Source of the DNA: Saccoglossus kowalevskii
Lineage: Eukaryota; Hemichordata; Enteropneusta; Harrimaniidae
Assembly: GCF_000003605.2 (NCBI RefSeq)
Contig: NW_003109959.1
Coordinates: 1-14,721, forward strand
Direction: 5' to 3'
Length of the DNA stretch: 14,721 bases
In this document: positions 1 through 11,172 of the stretch, piece by piece
How positions within the stretch are numbered: position 1 is the first letter of the stretch
Layout of the letters: each line of letters starts with the position of its first letter
Notes under the pieces: model-generated
What the model was told of the DNA's origin: nothing
The model's database searches: none
What the model saw: the letters and a program-made list of their open reading frames with translations, nothing else
Program-made: the position numbers and the translations under genes

Positions 1-159
1 TCATAAGACCCTATTAATATGCAGAATAGCATATGACCCCTAGTAATGTGCAGAATAGCTTATGACCCCTGTTATTATGCATGCAACAGAATAGCATATG
101 ACCCCTACTAATATGCATACAACAGAATAGCATATGACCCCTATTAATATACAGAATAG
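1..159 (+). repeat. A-block tail, cut by window start
   Basis: This is the last part of an A block. It aligns with 1894-2052 at a constant offset of 1893 bases, with few differences. It carries the short CATAAGACCC monomer, the CTAGTAATGTG variant, and two 36-bp monomers (GCATGCAAC at about 80 and GCATACAAC at about 115). The last of these includes the 8-bp palindrome TATGCATA at 112-119. The rest of the block lies outside the window. Confidence 0.85.
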
Positions 160-1043
160 CTTATACCCCTATCAATATGCAGAACAGCATATGACCACTA
201 TTATTATGCATACAAGAGAATATCATATGACTCCTATTAATATGCAGAATAGCATATGACCCCTATTAATATGCAGAATAGCATATGACCCCTATTGATA
301 TGCAGAATAGCATATGACCCCTATTAATATAGGCAGATTAGCATATGGCCCCTATTAATATGCATAATAGCAGATGACCCCTCTTAATATGCAGAATAGC
401 TTATGACCCCTATTAATATGCAGAATAGCATATGAACCCTATTGACATGCAGAATAGCATATGACCCCTATTAATATAGGCAGATTAGCATATGGCCCCT
501 ATTAATATGCACAATAGCATATGACCCCTATTAATATGCAGAATAGCTTATGACTCCTATTAATATGCAGAATAGCATACGACTCCTATTAATATGCAGA
601 ATAGCATATGACCCCAATTGACATGCAGAGTAGCATATGACCCCTATTAATATGCAGAATAGCATAGGACCCCTATTAATATACAGAATAGCATATGACC
701 CCTATTAATATGCAGAATAATATGACTCCTTTTAATATGCACAATAGCACATGACTCCTATTAATATGCAGAATAGCGTATGGCCCTTGTTAACATGCAG
801 AATAGCATATGACCCCTATTATTATGCAGAATAACACATGTCTCCTATTAATATGCAGAATAGAATATGACTCCTATTAATATGCAGAATAGCATTTGAC
901 CCCTATTAATATACAGAATAGCATATGACCCCTATTAATATACAGAATAGCATATGACCCCTATTAATATGCAGAATAATATATGACTCCTTTTAATATG
1001 CAGAATAGCACATGACTCCTATTAATATGCAGAATAGCATATG
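160..1043 (+). repeat. B block, copy B0 (3' truncated)
   Basis: It begins with the shared head (CTTATACCCC, then the 36-bp GCATACAAGAG monomer and a 31-bp GGCAGATT monomer). It continues with the B body: GAACCCTATTGACATG, a second GGCAGATT monomer, GCATACGACTCC, CCCCAATTGACATG, the 27-bp GAATAATATG monomer, and GCACAATAGCACATG. The distance from head to CACATG at 748 is 588 bp, the same as in B2, B4 and B5. One GTTAAC is present at 789. The block breaks off where the second GTTAAC should lie, passing at about 1044 into A-type sequence. That leaves out roughly the last 500 bp of a full B block. Confidence 0.85.
244..286. other. Alternating GCATAT / ATATGC dyads (example copy)
   Basis: In the canonical copy GCATAT at 252-257 is followed after 11 bases by its reverse complement ATATGC at 269-274, and after 6 more bases by the next GCATAT at 281-286. 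The lengths 6+11+6+6 add up to 29, so the pattern repeats through the array. Each half-site could pair with its left or right neighbour, giving 6-bp stems with 6- or 11-base loops. Many variant monomers (GCTTATG, GCACATG, GAATAATATG) break one half-site. Whether such hairpins form is not shown by the sequence. Confidence 0.8.
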
Positions 1044-1320
1044 GCCCCTATTGATATGCATACAACAGATGGTATATGACCCCTATCAATATGCAGAATA
1101 GCATATGGCCATTATTATTATGCATAATAGCATATGGCCCCTATTAATATATGCAGAATAGCATAAGGCCCCTATTAATATGCAGAATAGCATATGACCC
1201 CTATTAATATGCAGAATAGCTTATGACCCCTATTATTATGCATACAACAGAATAGCATATGACCCCTATTAATATGCATACAACAGAATAGCATATGACC
1301 CCTATTAATATACAGAATAG
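1044..1320 (+). repeat. Partial A block, copy A0
   Basis: This A-type end section holds the 35-bp CAGATGG monomer (CAGATGG at 1066), GGCCATTATTATTATG, the 31-bp TAATATATGCAG monomer, CATAAGGCCCC and two 36-bp monomers before the next head at 1321. CAGATGG to the next head is 255 bp, against exactly 254 in A1, A2, A', A3, A4 and A5, because A0 keeps one extra C after CATAAGG. The text around CAGATGG (TATTGATATGCATAC, and ATTATTATG rather than ATTAATATG) matches the extra module inside A3 at about 8600-8680 better than the usual A module. Confidence 0.8.
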
Positions 1321-2052
1321 CTTATACCCCTATCAATATGCAGAACAGCATATGACCACTATTATTATGCATACAAGAGAATATCATATGACTCCTATTA
1401 ATATGCAGAATAGCATATGATCCCTATTAATATGCAGAATAGTATATGACCCCTATTGATATGCAGAATAGCATATGACCCCTATTAATATAGGCAGATT
1501 AGCATATGGCCCCTTTTAATATGCAGAATAGCATATGACCCCGATTAATGTGCAGAATAGCTTATGACCCCTATTAATATGCAGAATAGCATATGACCCC
1601 TATTGATATGCAGAATAGCATATGACCCCTATTAATATGCAGAATAGCATATGGTCCCTATTAATATGCAGAATAGCATATGGCGCCTATTGATATGCAT
1701 ACAACAGAATAACATATGGCCCCTATTAATATGCAGAATAGCATTTGGCCCCTATTAATATGCAGAAGAGCATATGGCCCCTATTAATATGCATACAACA
1801 GATGGTATATGACCCCTATTAATATGCAGAATAGCATATGGCCATTATTAATATGCATAATAGCATATGGCCCCTATTAATATATGCAGAATAGCATAAG
1901 ACCCTATTAATATGCAGAATAGCATATGACCCCTAGTAATGTGCAGAATAGCTTATGACCCCTATTATTATGCATGCAACAGAATAGCATATGACCCCTA
2001 CTAATATGCATACAACAGAATAGCATATGACCCCTATTAATATACAGAATAG
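1321..2052 (+). repeat. A block, copy A1 (732 bp)
   Basis: A full-length A block running from one CTTATACCCC head to the next. Order: head with GCAGAACAGC, the 36-bp GCATACAAGAG monomer, GAATAGTATATG, a GGCAGATT 31-mer, GATTAATGTG, CATATGGTCCC, a 36-mer with CAGAATAACATATGG, GCATTTGGCCCC, GCAGAAGAGC, the CAGATGG 35-mer at 1799, GGCCATTATT, the 31-bp TAATATATG monomer, CATAAGACCC, then two 36-mers. Its length equals that of A2 and A4. It shares GCAGAAGAGC and GGCGCCTATTG with A2 only. Point differences from A2 include CCTTTTAATATG at about 1512. Confidence 0.9.
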
Positions 2053-2822
2053 CTTATACCCCTATCAATATGCAGAACAGCATATGACCACTATTATTAT
2101 GCATACAAGAGAATATCATATGACTCCTATTAATATGCAGAATAGCATATGACCCCTATTAATATGCAGAATAGCATATGACCCCTATTGATATGCAGAA
2201 TATAATATGACCCCTATTAATATAGGCAGATTAGCATATGGCCCCTATTAATATGCATAATAGCAGATGACCCCTCTTAATATGCAGAATAGCTTATGAC
2301 TCCTATTAATATGCAGAATAGCATACGACTCCTATTAATATGCAGAATAGCATATGACCCCAATTGACATGCAGAGTAGCATATGACCCCTATTAATATG
2401 CAGAATAGCATAGGACCCCTATTAATATACAGAATAGCATATGACCCCTATTAATATGCAGAATAATATGACTCCTTTTAATATGCACAATAGCACATGA
2501 CTCCTATTAATATGCAGAATAGCGTATGGCCCTTGTTAACATGCAGAATAGCATATGACCCCTATCATTATGCAGAATAACACATGTCTCCTATTAATAT
2601 GCAGAATAGAATATGACTCCTATTAATATGCAGAATAGCATTTGACCCCTATTAATATACAGAATAGCATATGACCCCTATTAATATACAGAATAGCATA
2701 TGACCCCTATTAATATGCAGAATAATATATGACTCCTTTTAATATGCAGAATAGCACATGACTCCTATTAATATGCAGAATAGCATATGGCCCTTGTTAA
2801 CATGCAGAATAGCATATGACCC
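2053..2822 (+). repeat. B block, copy B1 with 147-bp deletion
   Basis: The first part aligns with B0 at offset 1893. From CTTATGACTCC onward (547 in B0, 2293 here) the offset is 1746. The 147 missing bases are four 29-mers and one 31-mer: the GAACCCTATTGACATG stretch and its second GGCAGATT monomer. The B body then continues with CACATG at 2494 and the GTTAAC pair at 2535 and 2796, 261 bp apart. A small variant, TATAATATG for TAGCATATG, lies near 2210. At about 2823 the order changes to CCCCAATTGACATG and the rest of a normal B block is absent. Confidence 0.88.
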
Positions 2823-3060
2823 CAATTGACATGCAGAATAGCATATGACCCCTATTAATATACAGAATAGCATATGACCCTTTTAATATGCAGAATAGCA
2901 CATGACTCCTATTATTATGCATACAACAGAATAGCATATGGCCCCTATTAATATATGCAGAATAGCATATGGCCCCTATTAATATGCAGAATAGCATATG
3001 ACCCCTATTAATATGCAGAATAGCATATGACCCCTATTGATATGCAGAATAGCATATGAC
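2801..3060 (+). repeat. Segment duplicated at 14343-14602
   Basis: About 260 bp match 14343-14602 at a constant offset of 11,542. The shared order is CCCCAATTGACATGCAG, a TATACAG monomer, a short GACCCTTTTAATATG monomer, GCACATGACTCC, a 36-bp GCATACAACAG monomer after ATTATTATG, and a 31-bp TAATATATG monomer. One clear difference is CCCCTATTAATATATG here against CCCCGATTAATATATG in the other copy. This exact order is not seen elsewhere in the window. A 66-codon minus-strand reading frame in both copies follows from the duplication and is not treated as a gene. Confidence 0.88.
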
Positions 3061-3603
3061 ACCTATTAATATGCAGGATAGCATATGACACCTATTAATA
3101 TACAGAATAACACATGACTCCTATTAATATGCAGAATATCATATGACTCCTATTAATATGCAGAATAGCATACGACTCCTATTAATATGCAGAATAGCAT
3201 ATGACTCCTATTAATATGCAGAATAGCATATGGCCCCTATTAATATGCAGAATAGCATATGACTCCTATTAACATGCAGAATAGCATATGACCCCTATTA
3301 ATATGCAGAATAGCATATGACTCCTATTAATATGCATAAGAGCATATGACTCCTATTAATATGCAAAATAGCATATGACCCCTATTAATATGCAGAATAG
3401 CATATGACTCCTATTAATATGCAGAATAGCATATGACCCCTATTAACATGCAGAATAGCATATGACTCCTATTAATATGCAAAATAGCATATGACTCCAA
3501 TTAATATGCAGAATAGCATATGACTCCTATTAATATGCAGAATAGCATATGGCCCCTATTAATATGCAGAATAGCATATGACCCCTATTAATATGCAGAA
3601 TAG
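3061..3603 (+). repeat. Low-variation monomer run, ACTCC type
   Basis: About 19 monomers, nearly all exactly 29 bp, alternate between ACTCC and ACCCC forms with few other changes (GCAGGATAGC near 3075, GCATAAGAGC near 3335, GCAAAATAGC at about 3363 and 3479). No head module, GGCAGATT, CAGATGG or 36-bp monomer is present. The stretch therefore lacks the higher-order order seen on both sides. Nothing other than satellite is seen here. Confidence 0.88.
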
Positions 3604-4743
3604 CTTATGACTCCTATTAATATGCAGAATAGCATACGACTCCTATTAATATGCAGAATAGCATATGACTCCTATTAATATGCAGAATAGCATATGACTC
3701 CTATTAATATGCAGAATAGCATATGACCCCTATTAATATACAGAATAGCATATGACCCCTATTAATATGCAGAATAATATGACTCCTTTTAATATGCACA
3801 ATAGCACATGACTCCTATTAATATGCAGAATAGCGTATGGCCCTTGTTAACATGCAGAATAGCATATGATCCCAATTATTATGCAGAATAACATATGTCT
3901 CCTAATAATATGCAGAATAGAATATGACTCCTATTAATATGCAGAATAGCATATGACCCCTATTAATATACAGAATAGCATATGACCCCTATTAATATAC
4001 AGAATAGCATATGACCCCTATTAATATGCAGAATAATATATGACTCCTTTTAATATGCAGAATAGCACATGACTCCTATTAATATGCAGAATAGCATATG
4101 GACCTTGTTAACATGCAGAATAGCATATGACCCCTATTATTATGCAGAATAACACATGTCTCCTATTAATATGCAGAATATAATGACTCCTATTAATATG
4201 CAGAATAGAATATGACTCCTATTAATATGCAGAATAGCATATGACTTCTATTAATATGCAGAATAGCATATGACTCCTATTAATATGCAAAATAGCATAT
4301 GACCCATATTAATATGCAGAATAACACATGACTCCTATTAATATGCAGAATAGAATATGACCCCTATTAATATACAGAATAGCATATGACCCCTATTAAT
4401 ATGCAGAATAATATATGACTCCTTTTAATATGCAGAATAGCACATGACTTCTATTAATATGCAGAATAGCATATGACTTCTATTATTATGCAGAATAGCA
4501 CATGGCCCCTATTAACATGCACAATAGCAAATGACCCCTATTAATATGAAGAGTAGCATATGGCCCCTATTCACATGCAGAATAGCATATGACCCCTATT
4601 AATATGCAGAATAGCATATGACCCCTATTAATATGCAGAATAGTTTATAACCCCTATTATTATGCATACAACAGAATAGCATATTACCCCTATTAATATG
4701 CATACAACAGAATAGCATATGATCCCTATTAATATACAGAATT
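3604..4743 (+). repeat. Divergent B block, copy B', no head
   Basis: It starts at CTTATGACTCC and follows the B-body order: GCATACGACTCC, a 27-bp GAATAATATG monomer, CACATG at 3805, GTTAAC at 3846 and 4107 (261 bp apart), CACATGTCTCC at 4153, GAATATAATGACTCC, GCAAAATAGC and GACCCATATT. CTTATGACTCC to CACATG is 201 bp, as in B0. CACATG to CACATGTCTCC is 348 bp, as in B4. Unlike other B copies it has canonical monomers where they carry CCCCAATTGACATGCAGAG and CATAGGACCCC. It ends in a junction module shared with B5 at about 13950-14145: GAAGAGTAGC (4548), CTATTCACATG, AGTTTATAACCCC (4643), then two 36-mers. Confidence 0.85.
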
Positions 4744-5230
4744 GCATATGACTCCTATTAATATGCAGAATAGCATATGACCCCTATTAATATGCAGAAT
4801 AGCATATGACTCCTATTAATATGTAGAATAGCATATGACCCCTATTAATATGCAGAATAATGTATGACCCCTATTAATATGCAGAATAGCATATGACTCC
4901 TATTAATATGCAGAATAGCATATGGCCCTTGTTAACATGCATAATAGCATATGACTAATATTAATATGCAGAATAGCATATGACTCCTATAAATATGCAG
5001 AATAGCATGTGACCCCTATTATTATGCTGAATAACACATGACTCCTATTAATATGCAGAATAGAATATGACTCCTATTAATATGCAGAATAGCATATGAC
5101 TCCTATTAATATGCAGAATAGCATATGACTCCTATTAATATGCAGAATAGCATATGACTCCTATTAATATGCAGAATAGCATATGACTCCTATTAATATG
5201 CAGAATAGCATATGACTTCTATTAATATGC
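4744..5230 (+). repeat. Low-variation monomer run
   Basis: About 17 monomers of nearly constant 29-bp length, mostly the ACTCC form, especially 5040-5220 where consecutive copies are almost identical. A GTTAAC at 4931 and GCTGAATAACACATG near 5027 are B-body remnants. The next GTTAAC is at 5250, 319 bp or 11 monomers away, instead of the usual 261. No head, GGCAGATT or CAGATGG monomer is present. Confidence 0.85.
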
Positions 5231-5686
5231 AGAATAGCATATGGCCCTTGTTAACATGCAGAATTGCATATGACCCCTATTATTATGCAGAATAACACAT
5301 GTCTCCTATTAATATGCAGAATATAATGACTCCTATTAATATGCAGAATAGAATATGACTCCTATTAATATGCAGAATAGCATATGATATCTATTAATAT
5401 GCAGAATAGCATATGACTCCTATTAATATGCAGAATAGCATATGGCCCCTATTAATATGCAGAATAGCATATGACCCCTATTAATATGCAGAATAGCATA
5501 TGACATCTATTGATATGCAGAATAGCATATGACCCCTATTAATATAGGCAGATTAGCATATGGCCCCTATTAATATGCAGAATAGCATATGACCCCTATT
5601 ATTATGCATACAACAGAATAGCATATGACCCCTATTAATATGCATACAACAGAATAGCATATGACCCCTATTAATATACAGAATAG
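5231..5686 (+). repeat. B-body fragment joined to A2 lead-in
   Basis: It opens with a B fragment: GTTAAC at 5250, ATTATTATGCAGAATAACACATG, then the 27-bp GAATATAATG monomer and GAATAGAATATG. GATATCTATT and GACATCTATTGATATG monomers follow, then a GGCAGATT 31-mer near 5545. Two 36-bp GCATACAACAG monomers and a TATACAG monomer then lead into the head at 5687. The lead-in matches that before the head at 1321. Confidence 0.8.
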
Positions 5687-6418
5687 CTTATACCCCTATC
5701 AATATGCAGAACAGCATATGACCACTATTATTATGCATACAAGAGAATATCATATGACTCCTATTAATATGCAGAATAGCATATGACCCCTATTAATATG
5801 CAGAATAGTATATGACCCCTATTGATATGCAGAATAGCATATGACCCCTATTAATATAGGCAGATTAGCATATGGCCCCTATTAATATGCAGAATAGCAT
5901 ATGACCCCGATTAATATGCAGAATAGCTTATGACCCCTATTAATATGCAGAATAGCATATGACCCCTATTGATATGCAGAATAGCATATGACCCCTATTA
6001 ATATGCAGAATAGCATATGGTCCCTATTAATATGCAGAATAGCATATGGCGCCTATTGATATGCATACAACAGAATAACATATGGCCCCTATTAATATGC
6101 AGAATAGCATTTGGCCCCTATTAATATGCAGAAGAGCATATGGCCCCTATTAATATGCATACAACAGATGGTATATGACCCCTATTAATATGCAGAATAG
6201 CATATGGCCATTATTAATATGCATAATAGCATATGGCCCCTATTAATATATGCAGAATAGCATAAGGCCCTATTAATATGCAGAATAGCATATGACCCCT
6301 AGTAATATGCAGAATAGCTTATGACCCCTATTATTATGCATGCAACAGAATAGCATATGACCCCTACTAATATGCATACAACAGAATAGCATATGACCCC
6401 TATTAATATACAGAATAG
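5687..6418 (+). repeat. A block, copy A2 (732 bp)
   Basis: A full A block identical in length to A1 and A4, and offset from A1 by 4366 bases throughout. It shares GCAGAAGAGC (about 6130) and GGCGCCTATTG with A1, so these two are closer to each other than to A4. CAGATGG at 6165 lies 254 bp before the next head. It is followed directly by another A-type block rather than by a B block. Confidence 0.9.
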
Positions 6419-6944
6419 CTTATACCCCTATCAATATGCAGAACAGCATATGACCACTATATTATGCATACAAGAGTATATCATATGACTCCTATTAATA
6501 TGCAGAATAGCATATGACCCCTATTAATATGCAGAATAGCATATGGTCCCTATTAATATGCAGAATAGCATATGGCCCCTATTGGTATGCATACAACAGA
6601 ATAACATATGGCCCCTATTAATATGCAGAATAGCATTTGGCCCCTATTAATATGCAGAATAGCATATGGCCCCTGTTAATATGCATACAACAGATGGTAT
6701 ATGACCCCTATTAATATGCAGAATAGCATATGGCCATTATTAATATGCATAATAGCATATGGCCCCTATTAATATATGCAGAATAGCATAAGGCCCTATT
6801 AATATGCAGAATAGCATATGACCCCTAGTAATATGCAGAATAGCTTATGACCCCTATTATTATGCATACAACAGAATAGCATATGACCCCTATTAATATG
6901 CATACATCAGAATAGCATATGACCCCTATTAATATACAGAATAG
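6419..6944 (+). repeat. Shortened A block, copy A' (526 bp)
   Basis: An A block directly after A2, 206 bp shorter than 732. The missing part is seven monomers including one GGCAGATT 31-mer (205 bp), so the head runs straight into CATATGGTCCC. One further base is missing at about 6460 (ACTATATTATG for ACTATTATTATG). A GAGTATATC for GAGAATATC substitution lies close by. CAGATGG is at 6691, exactly 254 bp before the next head. Two A blocks in a row break the A-B alternation. Confidence 0.87.
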
Positions 6945-8349
6945 CTTATACCCCTATCAATATGCAGAACAGCATATGACCACTATTATTATGCATACAA
7001 GAGAATATCATATGACTCCTATTAATATGCAGAATAGCATATGACCCCTATTAATATGCAGAATAGCATATGACCCCTATTGATATGCAGAATAGCATAT
7101 CACCCCTATTAATATAGGCAGATTAGCATATGGCCCCTATTAATATGCAGAATAGCAGATGACCCCTATTAATATGCAGAATAGCTTATGACCCCTATTA
7201 ATATGCAGAATAGCATATGAACCCTATTGACATGCAGAATAGCATATTACCCCTATTAATATAGGCAGATTAGCATATGGCCCCTATTAATATGCACAAT
7301 AGCATATGACCCCTATTAATATGCAGAATAGCTTATGACTCCTATTAATATGCAGAATAGCATACGACTCCTATTAATATGCAGAATAGCATATGACCCC
7401 AATTGACATGCAGAGTAGCATATGACCCCTATTAATATGCAGAATAGCATAAGACCCCTATTAATATACAGAATAGCATATGACCCCTATTAATATGCAG
7501 AATAATATGACTCCTTTTAATATGCACAATAGCACATGACTCCTATTAATATGCAGAATAGCGTATGGCCCTTGTTAACATGCAGAATAGCATATGACCC
7601 CTATTATTATGCAGAATAACACATGTCTCCTATTAATATGCAGAATAGAATATGACTCCTATTAATATGCAGAATAGCATTTGACCCCTATTAATATACA
7701 GAATAGCATATGACCCCTATTAATATACAGAATAGCATATGACCCCTATTAATATGCAGAATAATATATGACTCCTTTTAATATGCAGAATAGCACATGA
7801 CTCCTATTAATATGCAGAATAGCATATGGCCCTTGTTAACATGCAGAATAGCATGTGACCCCTATTATTATGCAGAATAACACATGTCTCCTATTAATAT
7901 GCAGAATATAATGACTCCTATTAATATGCAGAATAGAATATGACTCCTATTAATATGCAGAATAGCATATGACTTCTATTAATATGCAGAATAGCATATG
8001 ACTCCTATTAATAAGCAGAATAGCATATGACTCCTATTAATATGCAAAATAGCATATGACCCATATTAATATGCAGAATAACACATGACTCCTATTAATA
8101 TGCAGAATAGAATATGACCCCTATTAATATGCAGAATAGCATATGACCCCTATTAATATGCAGAATAATATATGACTCCGTTCAATATGCAGAATAGCAC
8201 ATGACTTCTATTAATATGCAGAATAGCATATGACTCATATTAATACGCAGAATAGCACATGGCCCCTATTAACATGCAGAATAGCATATGACCCCTATTA
8301 ATATGCATACAACAGAATAGCATATGACCCCTATTAATATACACAATAG
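6945..8349 (+). repeat. B block, copy B2 (1405 bp)
   Basis: The longest B block between two heads. Head to CACATG (7533) is 588 bp. GTTAAC lies at 7574 and 7835, 261 bp apart. It shares several variants with B4 (11173) that are rare or absent elsewhere: GCAGATGACCCCTATT, CATAAGACCCC, TTCAATATG and GACTCATATTAATACGCAG. It ends with AACATGCAG and a single 36-bp monomer before the head at 8350, without the AGTTTATAACCCC module that closes B', B3 and B5. Confidence 0.9.
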
Positions 8350-9058
8350 CTTATACCCCTATCAATATGCAGAACAGCATATGACCACTATTATTATGCA
8401 TACAAGAGAATATCATATGACTCCTATTAATATGCAGAATAGCATATGACCCCTATTAATATGCAGAATAGCATATGACCCCTATTAATATAGGCAGATT
8501 AGCATATGGCCCCTATTAATATGCAGAATAGCATATGACCCCTATTAATATGCAGAATAGCTTATGACCCCTATTAATATGCAGAATAGCATATGGCCCC
8601 TATTGATATGCATACAACAGATGGTATATGACCCCTATTAATATGCAGAATAGCATATGGCCATTATTATTATGCAGAATAGCATATGGCCCCTATTGAT
8701 ATGCATACAACAGAATAACATATGGCCCCTATTAATATGCAGAATAGCATTTGGCCCCTATTAATATGCAGAATAGCATATGGCCCCTATTAATATGCAT
8801 ACAACAGATGGTATATGACCCCTATTAATATGCAGAATAGCATATGGCCATTATTAATATGCATAATAGCATATGGCCCCTATTAATATATGCAGAATAG
8901 CATAAGGCCCTATTAATATGCAGAATAGCATATGACCCCTAGTAATATGCAGAATAGCTTATGACCCCTATTATTATGCATACAACAGAATAGCATATGA
9001 CCCCTATTAATATGCATACAACAGAATAGCATATGACCCCTATTAATATACAGAATAG
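8350..9058 (+). repeat. Rearranged A block, copy A3 (709 bp)
   Basis: The A-type head lacks one 29-bp TATTGATATG monomer before GGCAGATT. The middle differs from A1, A2 and A4: there is an extra CAGATGG 35-mer at 8618 followed by GGCCATTATTATTATG, before the usual CAGAATAACATATGG and GCATTTGG monomers. A second CAGATGG at 8805 sits in the normal place, 254 bp before the next head. The extra module resembles A0 (1044-1130), which suggests exchange between A lineages. Confidence 0.85.
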
Positions 9059-10440
9059 CTTATACCCCTATCAATATGCAGAACAGCATATGACCACTAT
9101 TATTATGCATACAAGAGAATATCATATGACTCCTATTAATATGCAGAATAGCATATGACCCCTATTAATATGCAGAATAGCATATGACCCCTATTGATAT
9201 GCAGAATAGCATATCACCCCTATTAATATAGGCAGATTAGCATATGGCCCCTATTAATATGCAGAATAGCTTATGACCCCTATTAATATGCAGAATAGCA
9301 TATGAACCCTATTGACATGCAGAATAGCATATTACCCCTATTAATATAGGCAGATTAGCATATGGCCCCTATTGATATGCACAATAGCATATGACCCCTA
9401 TTAATATGCAGAATAGCTTATGACTCCTATTAATATGCAGAATAGCATACGACTCCTATTAATATGCAGAATAGCATATGACCCCAATTGACATGCAGAG
9501 TAGCATATGACCCCTATTAATATGCAGAATAGCATAGGACCCCTATTAATATACAGAATAGCATATGACCCCTATTAATATGCAGAATAATATGACTCCT
9601 TTTAATATGCACAATAGCACATGACTCCTATTAATATGCAGAATAGCGTATGGCCCTTGTTAACATGCAGAATAGCATATGACCCCTATTATTATGCAGA
9701 ATAACACATGTCTCCTATTAATATGCAGAATAGAATATGACTCCTATTAATATGCAGAATAGCATTTGACCCCTATTAATATACAGAATAGCATATGACC
9801 CCTATTAATATACAGAATAGCATATGACCCCTATTAATATGCAGAATAATATATGACTCCTTTTAATATGCAGAATAGCACATGACTCCTTTTAATATGC
9901 AGAATAGCATATGGCCCTTGTTAACATGCAGAATAGCATATGACCCCTATTATTATGCAGAATAACACATGTCTCCTATTAATATGCAGAATATAATGAC
10001 TCCTATTAATATGCAGAATAGAATATGACTCCTATTAATATGCAGAATAGCATATGACTTCTATTAATATGCAGAATAGCATATGACTCCTATTAATAAG
10101 CAGAATAGCATATGACTCCTATTAATATGCAAAATAGCATATGACCCATATTAATATGCAGAATAACACATGACTCCTATTAATATGCAGAATAGAATAT
10201 GACCCCTATTAATATACAGAATAGCATATGACCCCTATTAATATGCAGAATAATATATGACTCCTTTTAATATGCAGAATAGCACATGACTTCTATTAAT
10301 ATGCAGAATAACATATGACTCCTATTAATATGCAGAATAGTTTATAACCCCTATTATTATGCATACAACAGAATAGCATATTACCCCTATTAATATGCAT
10401 ACAACAGATAGCATATGATCCTTATTAATATACAGAATAA
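9059..10440 (+). repeat. B block, copy B3 (1382 bp)
   Basis: Head to CACATG (9618) is 559 bp, one 29-bp monomer fewer than in B0, B2, B4 and B5; the missing copy is the GCAGATGACCCC monomer. GTTAAC lies at 9659 and 9920, 261 bp apart. The block is mosaic: CATATCACCCC and CATATTACCCC agree with B2 and B4, while CATAGGACCCC agrees with B0, B1 and B5. It closes with AGTTTATAACCCC at 10340 and two 36-mers, the second lacking one base (AACAGATAGC, about 10407). Confidence 0.88.
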
Positions 10441-11172
10441 CTTATACCCCTATCAATATGCAGAACAGCATATGACCACTATTATTATGCATACAAGAGA
10501 ATATCATATGACTCCTATTAATATGCAGAATAGCATATGACCCCTATTAATATGCAAAATAGTATATGACCCCTATTGATATGCAGAATAGCATATGACC
10601 CCTATTAATATAGGCAGATTAGCATATGGCCCCTATTAATATGCAGAATAGCATATGACCCCGATTAATATGCAGAATAGCTTATGACCCCTATTAATAT
10701 GCAGAATAGCATATGACCCCTATTGATATGCAGAATAGCATATGACCCCTATTAATATGCAGAATAGCATATGGTCCCTATTAATATGCAGAATAGCATA
10801 TGGCCCCTATTGATATGCATACAACAGAATAACATATGGCCCCTATTAATATGCAGAATAGCATTTGGCACCTATTAATATGCAGAATAGCATATGGCCC
10901 CTATTAATATGCATACAACAGATGGTATATGACCCCTATTAATATGCAGAATAGCATATGGCCATTATTAATATGCATAATAGCATATGGCCCCTATTAA
11001 TATATGCAGAATAGCATAAGGCCCTATTAATATGCAGAATAGCATATGACCCCTAGTAATATGCAGAATAGCTTATGACCCATATTATTATGCATACAAC
11101 AGAATAGCATATGACCCCTATTAATATGCATACAACAGAATAGCATATGACCCCTATTAATATACAGAATAG
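10441..11172 (+). repeat. A block, copy A4 (732 bp)
   Basis: A full A block with the same monomer order and length as A1 and A2. CAGATGG at 10919 is 254 bp before the next head. It differs by GCAAAATAGTATATG near 10555, GGCCCCTATTG for GGCGCC, GCATTTGGCACC, and GCAGAATAGC where A1 and A2 have GCAGAAGAGC. The interval 9059-11172 (B3 plus A4) is 2114 bp, equal to 6945-9058 (B2 plus A3), although the internal parts differ in length. Confidence 0.9.

Noticed and set aside
300-500. Transposon or other inserted element at the GGCAGATT monomers
   Set aside because: The change is only +2 bp plus a substitution within an otherwise normal monomer, and it recurs at set block positions. There are no terminal repeats, target duplications or foreign sequence.
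2797-2997. Minus-strand 66-codon open frame, nearly identical at 14339-14539
   Set aside because: It is made only of satellite monomers. It stays open because the 36-bp, 31-bp and shortened monomers shift the frame past the recurring TAA and TAG. The second copy reflects a DNA-level duplication that extends beyond the frame. The predicted peptide is the same few words read in three frames, with no domain, and I see no promoter or ribosome-binding context.
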